NCBI GenBank assembly: GCA_027492975.1 | Contig: JAPUDS010000027.1 | Coordinates: 8,570 to 43,299 of the forward strand | DNA length: 34,730 nucleotides | Direction: 5' to 3' | Source of the DNA: Candidatus Saccharimonadota bacterium | GTDB taxonomy: Bacteria; Patescibacteriota; Saccharimonadia; Saccharimonadales; Saccharimonadaceae | In this document: positions 1-6,785 of the stretch, one piece after another | Numbering within the stretch: the stretch's first letter is position 1 | Layout of the letters: every line of letters begins with the position of its first letter | Position numbers and translations under genes: made by a program | The notes under the pieces: model-generated | Databases searched by the model: none | What the model saw: only the letters and a program-made list of their open reading frames with translations | What the model was told of the DNA's origin: nothing

Positions 1-218
1 GTCCAATAACGCGGCACTGCGTCCTTCACAATACTGCTGAGCAGCGTCCCATGATGCGGATTGCCCGTGATGAACGGCGGACCGTCGTAAAACACGTAGG
101 CGTCATCAGCCGACCGGTTCTCGACCGATTTTTCAAAAGTCCCGTCCTCTTTCCAGCGCTGTACCCAGTCTTTTTCGTACTCCAGTGCTCGCCTGCGTGT
201 TCCGTGTTTGAATTTCAT
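1..218 (-). CDS. ileS: isoleucyl-tRNA synthetase, N-terminal fragment
   Basis: This is the first 72 codons of a class I aminoacyl-tRNA synthetase that charges tRNA-Ile in the cytoplasm; the rest lies beyond the left edge. The translation begins MKFKHGTRRRALEYEKDW. It contains FEKSVENR and then FYDGPPFITGNPHHG, which is the IleRS N-terminal signature including the HxGH-type ATP-binding motif (here HHGT). The ATG at 218 follows a GGGGAG ribosome-binding site at 6-nt spacing. A T-box riboswitch with an isoleucine specifier lies 550 bases upstream on the same strand, with a nuclease-like gene in between. Identification is secure from the signature; ValRS and LeuRS are less likely because of the NPHHGT context and the FEKS block. 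Confidence 0.88.
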   Translation of the reverse strand, partial: MKFKHGTRRRALEYEKDWVQRWKEDGTFEKSVENRSADDAYVFYDGPPFITGNPHHGTLLSSIVKDAVPRYW

Positions 219-234
219 GACTTCTCCCCGTCTA

Positions 235-264
235 TTGACATTATTTTACTACTTGTGGTACAAT
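235..264 (+). promoter_or_regulatory. sigma-70-type promoter facing away from ileS
   Basis: TTGACA (235-240) and TACAAT (259-264) are separated by 18 bp, on the strand opposite the flanking genes. Transcription would start near 271, immediately before an intrinsic terminator, so the product would be only about 45 nt, or the promoter could interfere with transcription into ileS. Confidence 0.55.
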
Positions 265-273
265 GAAGATAGT

Positions 274-316
274 GAACCGATGCAGCGATGTAATGCGCAG
301 CATCGGTTCCTTTTTT
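274..316 (+). terminator. intrinsic terminator between the nuclease gene and ileS
   Basis: A perfect 10-bp stem, GAACCGATGC (274-283) with GCATCGGTTC (300-309), is followed by C and six T residues (311-316) on the plus strand. On the minus strand no T-run follows the stem, so it should not stop readthrough from the T-box transcript into ileS. Confidence 0.7.
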
Positions 317-321
317 GCTGT

Positions 322-729
322 TCATCCTTTTATCTCCTCTACTTTTTCCGTCTTTGTGATGAGCAATATCCTCTTGATATGCTTCTTTATCGCGCCATGA
401 TGTCTCAACTGATTACGTATTTTTGCAATATGTAGCCGACAGCGTCTTGCATCTATTATTACGTTATTTGCCTGTTTCGAAGCTCGTTTGAGCTGTGTCT
501 CTATCGTATGTTTGCTTTTACCGGTCGGGCTCTTGATCTCCCATTCTACTCCTGCAATAGCGATATCGGGTGTTCTACTGGTATCCCTCACGATAAATAC
601 TGCGTCATCCCCCAAATACTCAGCGATGATGCTCGCCGCCTCAATCTCAAACCTCTCTGGCCGCGGGTTAATGGAGGTTGGGATGATAATCTGTTGCACT
701 TTGTAACGCGTACTGTATTTGCGCTTCAT
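322..729 (-). CDS. CdiA C-terminal (tRNase)-like PD-(D/E)XK protein
   Basis: This 135-residue protein resembles the toxic C-terminal nuclease domain of contact-dependent inhibition proteins (CdiA_C type). It shows a basic N-terminus, a helix with E28/E30, then PDIAIAGVEWEIKSPTGK (residues 54-71), which gives the nuclease pattern D55-x8-E64-x-K66. A basic helix rich in Lys, Arg and Gln and the strand NVIIDARR follow. There is no signal peptide and no delivery domain, so it is a free-standing domain and not an exported CDI effector. The start has a good AGGAAAAG site. It lies between a T-box leader and ileS and may be translated from the T-box transcript. No obvious immunity gene is adjacent. 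Activity is inferred from the motif; a restriction-like or DNA-repair nuclease is the alternative. Confidence 0.62.
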   Translation of the reverse strand: MKRKYSTRYKVQQIIIPTSINPRPERFEIEAASIIAEYLGDDAVFIVRDTSRTPDIAIAGVEWEIKSPTGKSKHTIETQLKRASKQANNVIIDARRCRLHIAKIRNQLRHHGAIKKHIKRILLITKTEKVEEIKG

Positions 730-748
730 TACTTTTCCTACTCTTGAC

Positions 749-772
749 TCATATCTTCTTTATTTCATCCAT
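749..772 (-). CDS. possible 7-codon leader ORF after the T-box
   Basis: The mini-ORF MDEIKKI starts at 772, about 9 nt after the AGAGAGGTGG ribosome-binding site that the T-box appears to control, and stops at 749, 19 nt before the nuclease gene. Two of its seven codons are isoleucine (both ATA). It may couple T-box control to the nuclease gene, or be the remnant of an older start. It is too short for coding statistics. Confidence 0.3.
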   Translation of the reverse strand: MDEIKKI

Positions 773-774
773 AA

Positions 775-980
775 ACAAAAACCACCTCTCTTGTTCACGA
801 GAATCCGCGGGTGTTCTTGGGCGGACGGTACCATCTCGTTTCCAAAAGAAGTGATTCTTTTAGCACTCTATTGCCTGATCTATCGTGTCAGTCCCGGCAG
901 GTTCTACTTTTACAAATTTCTTCCTGCTGGCATTTGCGGGTGATAGCCGCTCATCGACCAAAAGTCGAGCGCCGTCTACG
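775..980 (-). promoter_or_regulatory. T-box riboswitch, translational type, Ile (AUC) specifier
   Basis: T-box leaders sense uncharged tRNA. Read on the minus strand, the antiterminator/antisequestrator fold is complete. ACGAGA (839-834) pairs with TCTCGT (802-797). The seven-base bulge TGGTACC (833-827) is the T-box bulge whose UGGU can pair with the ACCA end of tRNA-Ile. GTCCGC (826-821) pairs with GCGGAT (808-803). Stem III is AAAAGAA/TTCTTTT (861-844). Upstream, GCGG-CTATCAC-CCGC (950-936) places ATC (944-942) in a loop as the likely specifier. The 3' arm TTCTC can instead pair with GAGAG of the ribosome-binding site (790-782). No U-run follows, so control is probably translational, as known for actinobacterial ileS leaders. 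An extended -10 box, TGCTATAAT, lies at 993-985. Confidence 0.82.
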
Positions 981-997
981 ATAAATTATAGCACAAT

Positions 998-2182
998 TTA
1001 CGAACGTTTGTGCGGTAAGTAGATTTTCTGACCCGGCTCAAGCGTATATGGAGCCTGTAGCTTGTTCATGATGGCGATTTTGTTCATAGGCATCCCGCTC
1101 TTCCTCGCGAGCTCTTTCAATGTATCGCCTTTTTTGACTTCATATGGACCCCAGAGTGGTTTTTCCGCCGAGCGCCTAAGCATGCGCCGGGCACGCCTGG
1201 ACGCCTCACGCGCTTGTATGATATGCCACGCAATAAAACTGAGAGCTGCAAGCATAAGGAGGCCGAGAATAATAAAGAACCAGACTGAAGGCCAGAAGAA
1301 AATCGTTATCTCTTTGGTTTCCGCACGCAACACATTACCAGCTGTATCCACACCGAATGTGCCAGCTTTTTTGTTATAGACGATATCCGTCTTGACGGTA
1401 TACCAGCCGCCAAAGAAAGGCTGGAACTCGGCGTCATAGTTTACCGAAAAAGTCGTACCAGCAATAACCGGATACTGACCTCCAAAGAATGTTTTCTGGT
1501 CAGCCGACCCTGGAGCACGCAGCTCATTGCCAAACATATCGCGAATATGTACTGACACCGCCACGTCTGCTGAGACATTTCCTTTATTGTTAAGGTCAAA
1601 ACTAACCCACGGTCCTACATGGGTATGCTCGCCCTTTTGATACGTCGAGGCTGCAACAAAATTTGTTATGTCAACTTCTCGATGGATATTTCCCGGCACA
1701 AGAGCAGCTACCCGCACCGCCGTCCGTGTATGCACACGTATGGAACCGGTTGCCTCACCTTCATCTTCTTTCTTCTGGATGACAATGCATCCATTGTGCT
1801 CACCAACGTCAGCTGTTTTTGGGAGCGTTAATGTAAACTCAACGAGCATATTGCCACCTGCCGGGATCATCACTTCGTTTTTCGAAAGCTGAATCGCTTT
1901 TCCAAGATCTGTGCGCTCTTCCACCTCCTGCTTGCAAGTGAAGGCGCCCGTGTTCGAGACCGTGCCGTCTACTGCATACAACTGAACAATCTGATCTGTG
2001 TCGCCGCCGTTACTAAGATATATCTGGTCAGTTTTTGATTCGCCACCATTTAGGGTATAGATAAATATGGATTGCGTACGGGGATTGTCCGGATCTGGAT
2101 TTGCCGGCCTTCCGCCAACACCACCTGAAGCTGCTGAGGCTACCGCGCCAACACCGACTGCAACCACAAGAGCAAGTAACAT
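998..2182 (-). CDS. surface protein with WxLIP/DUF916-like ectodomain, one TM helix and C-terminal LysM
   Basis: The 394-residue protein has a hydrophobic N-terminus (residues 1-18) ending in ASA, an all-beta ectodomain (about 30-290), a membrane helix (298-322), a basic stretch rich in Arg, and a LysM domain (347-390: YEVKKGDTLKELARKSG through PGQKIYLP). The ectodomain resembles the DUF916/WxL-interacting surface proteins, with an ordered Ig-like pair. It carries exactly two cysteines, C83 and C132, and the gene follows VKOR, so a VKOR-made disulfide is plausible. LysM normally binds peptidoglycan, but with one TM helix after a signal peptide it would lie on the cytoplasmic side, which is odd. 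The N-terminus lacks the usual basic n-region; an overlapping ATG at 2208 in another frame encodes MTARWAKR, so a frameshift or start error is possible. Confidence 0.72.
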   Translation of the reverse strand: MLLALVVAVGVGAVASAASGGVGGRPANPDPDNPRTQSIFIYTLNGGESKTDQIYLSNGGDTDQIVQLYAVDGTVSNTGAFTCKQEVEERTDLGKAIQLSKNEVMIPAGGNMLVEFTLTLPKTADVGEHNGCIVIQKKEDEGEATGSIRVHTRTAVRVAALVPGNIHREVDITNFVAASTYQKGEHTHVGPWVSFDLNNKGNVSADVAVSVHIRDMFGNELRAPGSADQKTFFGGQYPVIAGTTFSVNYDAEFQPFFGGWYTVKTDIVYNKKAGTFGVDTAGNVLRAETKEITIFFWPSVWFFIILGLLMLAALSFIAWHIIQAREASRRARRMLRRSAEKPLWGPYEVKKGDTLKELARKSGMPMNKIAIMNKLQAPYTLEPGQKIYLPHKRS

Positions 2183-2225
2183 GACCTTTTAGCCCAGCGA
2201 GCCGTCATGTCAAAACGTACCAGCC

Positions 2226-2861
2226 TCATGCAAATAGCCCATCCCTGTATTTGATAAGTATCGCAAACACAATGGTAACAATAAGCACCACCATAACAAA
2301 TTTATCATAGTCTTTCTCTGTAAATGCGTGAAGCTGTTTTTGAAGCTTATCTGGTAAATACAGGTTATTTTCACGGATGTTGTACCGCGTGATAGCAAAC
2401 CAGACAAGCGTTGTCGTCAGCGTGACAAGCAGACACCACGGACAAAGCGCTCCGATAACGAAATAGCTCATGAAGAAGAGGTAGTATGCAAACACGAGTC
2501 CAAGCGTGTAGCCAATCTGGGCGGCAAACATAAACCTACGTCCAAATTTAACTCCCGAAAGACCAGCTATCGCAACAGTTATCACGACTGATTCGGCCAT
2601 CAGACCGATAAAAGCATTTGGAAAACCGAAAAGCTGAGCCGACCAGTGGGTATTAACTGTCCCGCAACTGATAACCGAGTTTACATTGCAACTGAGCGCG
2701 GCATCTGGATTTCTTGCAAGCTCAACCGCATCAACCGACAGTACAAATGAAGCCGTCAGACTCAATAGTGAGCCCACGAGCATGCTAACAAAAATCCAAT
2801 AATTATCGGCTCTCTTTTTCGCGGTGTCACCGCCGAACCACTGTTTAATCTTCGCGAACAT
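2226..2861 (-). CDS. vitamin K epoxide reductase family protein (VKOR)
   Basis: Bacterial VKOR is a membrane quinone reductase that regenerates an oxidised thioredoxin-like partner for disulfide formation outside the membrane. The 211-residue protein has about five membrane helices (22-42, 83-101, 108-130, 132-155, 188-205). It has the loop cysteines C58 and C66 (SCNVNSVISC) and the active-site pair C140-P-W-C143. The family's conserved Ser/Thr-rich first helix is also present. The start overlaps the upstream thioredoxin-like gene by 17 nt, so the two are co-translated. There is no fused thioredoxin domain, unlike many bacterial homologues. The downstream LysM surface protein, with two cysteines, is a likely substrate. 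Confidence 0.9.
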   Translation of the reverse strand: MFAKIKQWFGGDTAKKRADNYWIFVSMLVGSLLSLTASFVLSVDAVELARNPDAALSCNVNSVISCGTVNTHWSAQLFGFPNAFIGLMAESVVITVAIAGLSGVKFGRRFMFAAQIGYTLGLVFAYYLFFMSYFVIGALCPWCLLVTLTTTLVWFAITRYNIRENNLYLPDKLQKQLHAFTEKDYDKFVMVVLIVTIVFAILIKYRDGLFA

Positions 2862-3111
2862 AATAACTTACCTCACTTATTGTTGGAAGGATCACGCCTC
2901 GCCATATATTCTGCAATTGCCCTTCATTATCAAGAGCAAGCAGTGTTGGGTATTCGACGATATCGTACGTACGACACAGTGACGCCCCCTCCCGACTGTC
3001 CGGATCGATCTCTTCGATACTCTTACCAGTCTGTCGTTCGAAGTCGCGCAACCATTCGGTTACCGAACGTGTATAATCCCTCTCTTGTTTGTATACCGCA
3101 ACCACTTTCAT
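2845..3111 (-). CDS. thioredoxin-like protein lacking the CXXC motif
   Basis: The protein is about 88 residues with a thioredoxin-like order: beta strand KVVAVYKQ, a helix, a strand ending EEIDPD, then VEYPTLLALDNEGQ, containing the cis-proline that normally faces the active site. The CXXC position is occupied by YKQERD, and the only cysteine is in ASLCRTYD, so classical redox activity is unlikely. There is no signal peptide. The longest reading starts at 3117, but the -10 box TATAAT (3124-3119) would place transcription start at about 3112, so the second ATG at 3111 (leaderless) is preferred. It overlaps the VKOR start and probably forms an operon with it. It may be a scaffold or assembly partner of VKOR; the function is not known. 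Confidence 0.65.
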   Translation of the reverse strand: MKVVAVYKQERDYTRSVTEWLRDFERQTGKSIEEIDPDSREGASLCRTYDIVEYPTLLALDNEGQLQNIWRGVILPTISEVSYYVRED

Positions 3112-3118
3112 CAACATT

Positions 3119-3147
3119 ATTATACGAAAAAACGAATGAAAAGTGAA
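3119..3147 (-). promoter_or_regulatory. promoter of the thioredoxin-like/VKOR/LysM operon
   Basis: On the minus strand TTCACT (3147-3142) and TATAAT (3124-3119) are spaced by 17 bp. Only seven bases separate the -10 box from the ATG at 3111, so the transcript is predicted to be leaderless. Confidence 0.65.
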
Positions 3148-3148
3148 A

Positions 3149-3174
3149 GAAATCGCCTTTTATAAGGCGATTTC
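3149..3174 (-). terminator. intrinsic terminator after nrdJ
   Basis: An 11-bp perfect stem, GAAATCGCCTT (3149-3159) with AAGGCGATTTC (3164-3174), has a four-base loop and is followed on the minus strand by a T-rich stretch (TTTCACTTTTC). It lies 21 bases after the nrdJ stop codon. The -35 box of the next operon lies in its tail. Confidence 0.85.
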
Positions 3175-3194
3175 TTATATATCCAGCGGTTATT

Positions 3195-5993
3195 TTACGA
3201 ACAGCCGGTGGTTGAGCCACACGTCGTACACACATAGCAGCTGCCTGCGCGCTGAGTTACGTTACCACAGTTACTACATAGTGGTGATGTTGCATCAGCT
3301 ACCTTGAGTTCTGCACGAGCTGTACGAAATGCTGTCTCGACCGTCTCTTGTTTGTCGAGATTTTCCGGGACCACCTCACTGACCGAGACCGACTCGACGG
3401 GTGCGTCCTGTTTTAACGCCTCTGTACTTGAGGTATCGAGTAGACTAGCTTGCTGTTCTTCGAGTTCAGCCTCAAGCTCATCGAGACTTGCAAGACCAAG
3501 CTCTAAACGATCATCAATTGAGAGATATTCGATGGCAAGACGACGGAAAATGTAATCAACGATACTGGTTGCATTTTTCACCTCAGGATCATCGGTTGCA
3601 CCGAATGGCGCAAAGTTCGTGTTACTCATGCCGCGGACATATGCCTTGAGGGGCACACCGTACTGAAGACCATAACTGACAGACCTCGCGAAGACATCCA
3701 TGAGACCAGCAAGTGTTGAGCCCATTTTGGCGGCCGTGATGAAGATCTCACCCGGAGCACCATCCTCAAATTCTCCAACTGTCACAAATCCCTTCAGATC
3801 AGCGACACGGAATTGAATAGTCTTGCTTTTGCGAATACGCGGCAACTCCCGTCGCTCGTTGACATGAAGTACTTTCTCGATAATCTTTGGCTCTGCTTCT
3901 GACTTGTCTTTCGCCTTTTTATCGCTGAGTGGCTGGCCAACCTTCGAGCCGTCACGGTAGATCGCTACCGCTTTCAAGCCAAGTTTCCAGCTATCCAGGT
4001 GCATTTGCTCAACATCTTCAACAGTTGCACTTTCCGGCATGTTGATCGTTTTTGAGATAGCACCAGAGAGGAACGGCTGAACTGCACCCATCATTTTGAC
4101 ATGGCCCATATAGTGAATTGCCCTGTCGCCAACCGCACAAGCAAAGACATCATAATCAGTCTCTTTAAGATGCGGTGCACCTATAACCGTACCATGTTCA
4201 TGAATAAACGCGACGATCTCCTCCGCTTCGGCCTTACTGTAACCCAATGTTTTTAGGGCTCGTGGAATCGTCTGATTGACTATGATCATACTACCGCCGC
4301 CAACAAGGGTTTTAAATTTTGTCAGCGAAAAGTCCGGCTCGATACCAGTGGTATCGCAGTCCATCATAAACCCGATAGTGCCAGTCGGAGCGAGCACAGA
4401 AGCCTGCGCATTGCGCACACCGTACTTTCGGCCAAGTTCCACCGCTTCATCCCAGACGGCCGCAGCGGCGTCGAGCAGCTCTTCAGGTACCAGGCTCGCA
4501 TCGATATCCCTAACGGCATCACGATGCTTACGAAGCACTCGGTTCATACCCTCTTTATCTTTTGCATAACCATCGAACGGACCAACTTTCTTAGCAATCT
4601 TCGCACTCGTCGCATAACCATAACCGGTCATAATTGCAGTCAGTGCGGCCGCAAAAGCACGGCCTTCGTCGCTGTCGTATGGAAGACCTTTCGCCATGAG
4701 CAACGCGCCGAGGTTTGCGTATCCCATACCAAGCTGTCGAAAACGCCGCGTATTTTTGTCGATTGCTTCGGTCGGGTATTCGCTATAGCCAACGAGAATC
4801 TCTTGTGCAAGGAAAATTATCTCTATGGCATGCTTGTACGCTTCGACATCAAATGACCCATCATTCTTCAAGAACTTCAGGAGATTTAAGCTCGCAAGGT
4901 TACACGCCGAATTATCGAGATGCATATACTCGCTACATGGATTTGAACCGTTGATACGTCCTGCATTCGGCGTCGTATGCCAGTCATTGACCGTCGTATC
5001 AAACTGCATACCCGGGTCGGCCGACTCCCACGCCGCTTCGGCGATTTGACGGAAGAGACTCCGTGCCTTGAGTGTTTCGTACACTTTCTTATCTTTGACA
5101 CCAACAAGATTCCAGTCGTCATCATTTTCGACTGCTCGCATGAAATCATCCGTGACACGAACCGAGTTGTTAGCATTTTGATACTGAATCGACATCATAT
5201 CTTTGCCGTTCAATCCCATGTCAAAACCAGCTTCGGCGAGCACTCTAGCCTTTCGCTCTTCTCGTGCTTTGCACCAAATAAACTCTTCGATATCCGGATG
5301 GTCGATGTTAAGAATCACCATCTTTGCAGCCCGGCGCGTCTTGCCACCGCTCGCAATCGTTCCAGCTGACGCATCGGCGCCGCGCATAAAGCTAACCGGG
5401 CCCGAGGCGCGGCCACCGCTTGAGCTAAGCTGTTCATTGCTGCCACGCAAAGAGCTGACATTTAGACCGGCGCCAGAGCCGCCTTTAAAAATCATCCCTT
5501 CTTCACGATACCAGTTCAAAATACTCGGTAGATTGTCCTCCACCTTCAAGATAAAACATGCGCTAGCTTGCTGACGACGATCAGGCGTTCCTATGTTGAA
5601 CCACACCGGACTGTTAAAGGCTGCTCGCTGTGACGCGAGAATGTATTTTAGCTCGGCATTGAACGTATCGGCTTCCGCTTCGTCCGCAAAGTAATCATTT
5701 TCAAAACCATAGCGAGTAATCGTATCGGCCACACGGTCGACGAGATTTCGCAAACTTGACTCGCGTTTCTCAGTTCCAGGAGTTCCGTGAAAATATTTCT
5801 GAGCCACGATATTGACAGCATTCTGGCTCCAAAAATCAGGAAACTCGATCTCTTTTTGTTCAAACACAACCTCACCCGTCCCAGGATTGGCAATCTTTGA
5901 ATCACGTTTTACCCATGTGAACTGATCATACGGATCAGTTCCTTCCTCTGTAAAATAGCGCTTAGTAACGAGCGCTCTTGTGGCCTCGGCCAT
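3195..5993 (-). CDS. nrdJ: adenosylcobalamin-dependent (class II) ribonucleotide reductase
   Basis: Class II reductase makes deoxyribonucleotides using a radical generated from adenosylcobalamin, independently of oxygen. The 932-residue protein has the N-terminal substrate-binding region, QASACFILKVEDN with the first redox cysteine, NPCSEY with the thiyl-radical cysteine followed by LDNSACNLASLNL, PTGTIGFMMDCDTTG, and a C-terminal tail CSNCGN...CYVCTTCG with four paired cysteines (zinc ribbon and redox shuttle). The length fits the long, zinc-tailed NrdJ subfamily. The start at 5993 has a strong AGGAGGG site. nrdR lies 113 nt upstream on the same strand, and the NrdR boxes are at the nrdR promoter, suggesting a shared nrdR-nrdJ transcript. 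No cobalamin synthesis gene or B12 riboswitch is visible in the window. Confidence 0.96.
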   Translation of the reverse strand: MAEATRALVTKRYFTEEGTDPYDQFTWVKRDSKIANPGTGEVVFEQKEIEFPDFWSQNAVNIVAQKYFHGTPGTEKRESSLRNLVDRVADTITRYGFENDYFADEAEADTFNAELKYILASQRAAFNSPVWFNIGTPDRRQQASACFILKVEDNLPSILNWYREEGMIFKGGSGAGLNVSSLRGSNEQLSSSGGRASGPVSFMRGADASAGTIASGGKTRRAAKMVILNIDHPDIEEFIWCKAREERKARVLAEAGFDMGLNGKDMMSIQYQNANNSVRVTDDFMRAVENDDDWNLVGVKDKKVYETLKARSLFRQIAEAAWESADPGMQFDTTVNDWHTTPNAGRINGSNPCSEYMHLDNSACNLASLNLLKFLKNDGSFDVEAYKHAIEIIFLAQEILVGYSEYPTEAIDKNTRRFRQLGMGYANLGALLMAKGLPYDSDEGRAFAAALTAIMTGYGYATSAKIAKKVGPFDGYAKDKEGMNRVLRKHRDAVRDIDASLVPEELLDAAAAVWDEAVELGRKYGVRNAQASVLAPTGTIGFMMDCDTTGIEPDFSLTKFKTLVGGGSMIIVNQTIPRALKTLGYSKAEAEEIVAFIHEHGTVIGAPHLKETDYDVFACAVGDRAIHYMGHVKMMGAVQPFLSGAISKTINMPESATVEDVEQMHLDSWKLGLKAVAIYRDGSKVGQPLSDKKAKDKSEAEPKIIEKVLHVNERRELPRIRKSKTIQFRVADLKGFVTVGEFEDGAPGEIFITAAKMGSTLAGLMDVFARSVSYGLQYGVPLKAYVRGMSNTNFAPFGATDDPEVKNATSIVDYIFRRLAIEYLSIDDRLELGLASLDELEAELEEQQASLLDTSSTEALKQDAPVESVSVSEVVPENLDKQETVETAFRTARAELKVADATSPLCSNCGNVTQRAGSCYVCTTCGSTTGCS

Positions 5994-6106
5994 ACTACTT
6001 CCCTCCTTGTTTTTTATATATGTTTAGATGGTGTTTATATTTTATTTACCCGAACAGCACCTCTTCTGCCGGACAAACTTTGCACCCCACCATAAAGTTA
6101 TGTTGT

Positions 6107-6571
6107 CTATGATTCACTCGAAGCGGTTCTGGCCTCTGTGATCGCTCGTTCGAATTCATCAAGTGAACTAAACCCACGATATACACTGGCAAAACGAACG
6201 TATGCTATCGCATTTCGTCGTTTCAATTCCTTTAGTACGAGATCACCCACCGTCTGCGAAGGTACTTCGCTCTCGCCAAGTCCGTACAGTTCGTCTTCGA
6301 CAAACGAAACAACTTCTTCGACTTCAACATCCGACCGCAAAAATTTCCCAACTGAGCGTAGAATCGCCGCCGACAGTTTACGCCTATCAAACAACTCGCG
6401 TTCGCCATTCTTCTTCAAGATAGCGAGATTTGGTCGCTCAATCCGTTCATATGTCGTGTAACGGTAACCGCAAGCCAAGCATTCGCGGCGACGACGAATC
6501 GAATCGCCATCACCCGCATCGCGGGACTCGATAACCTTTGTATCCTGATGTCTGCACTTTGGGCATCTCAT
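6107..6571 (-). CDS. nrdR: transcriptional repressor NrdR
   Basis: NrdR senses ATP/dATP and represses ribonucleotide reductase genes. The 154-residue protein has the full family layout. The zinc ribbon contains MRCPKCRHQDTKVIESRD and RRRECLACGYRYTTYER (C3, C6, C32, C35). The ATP-cone begins ILKKNGERELFDRRKLSAAI and continues to YVRFASVYRGFSSLDEF. The length is normal for the family. It lies directly upstream of nrdJ. Its own promoter carries two NrdR-box palindromes 32 bp apart, so the protein very probably represses itself and, by readthrough, nrdJ. Confidence 0.97.
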   Translation of the reverse strand: MRCPKCRHQDTKVIESRDAGDGDSIRRRRECLACGYRYTTYERIERPNLAILKKNGERELFDRRKLSAAILRSVGKFLRSDVEVEEVVSFVEDELYGLGESEVPSQTVGDLVLKELKRRNAIAYVRFASVYRGFSSLDEFERAITEARTASSES

Positions 6572-6631
6572 TCTTCAAGCCTCCTCTTGTCAACAACCCT
6601 CTACACCCCCTTAAACGTGTAGCTGCTTTAA

Positions 6632-6682
6632 CTATAAACCCTACATGTAGTGCGTGTAAAGTGTATTTTATGCAACATATAG
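6632..6682 (-). promoter_or_regulatory. nrdR promoter with two NrdR boxes
   Basis: On the minus strand TTTACA (6660-6655) and TTATAG (6637-6632) form a promoter with a 17-bp spacer. Two 10-bp palindromic cores match the NrdR-box pattern C-W-A-N-A-T-N-T-W-G: CTACATGTAG (6641-6650, inside the spacer) and CTATATGTTG (minus strand, 6682-6673, upstream of -35). Their centres are exactly 32 bp apart, about three helix turns, the known arrangement for tandem NrdR boxes. Repressor bound at the proximal box would block RNA polymerase. Confidence 0.75.
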
Positions 6683-6728
6683 CGTTTATGCTTATACACC
6701 TCTCTTCTACCAATAGTTAGTATAACTG

Positions 6729-6756
6729 AAATACCGCTCCGCGGGGAGCGGTATTT
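6729..6756. terminator. terminator downstream of ftsZ
   Basis: A 12-bp stem, AAATACCGCTCC (6729-6740) with GGAGCGGTATTT (6745-6756), has a GCGG loop. The plus strand continues with a T-run (TATTTTTTA) and the minus strand with ATTTC. It sits 30 bases after the ftsZ stop and before the nrdR promoter, isolating the division genes from nrdR-nrdJ. Confidence 0.85.
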
Positions 6757-6785
6757 TTTACAATCTTGGGTATAGCAACCGCAAA

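Noticed and set aside
4935-4955. T-arm-like sequence GGTTCAAATCC on the minus strand
   Set aside because: It lies inside nrdJ and encodes the GSNPCSEY active-site region; no acceptor or anticodon stems are around it.
5994-6106. Possible cobalamin riboswitch before the B12-dependent reductase
   Set aside because: The gap is only 113 nt, shorter than known B12 riboswitches, and no conserved B12 box is seen.
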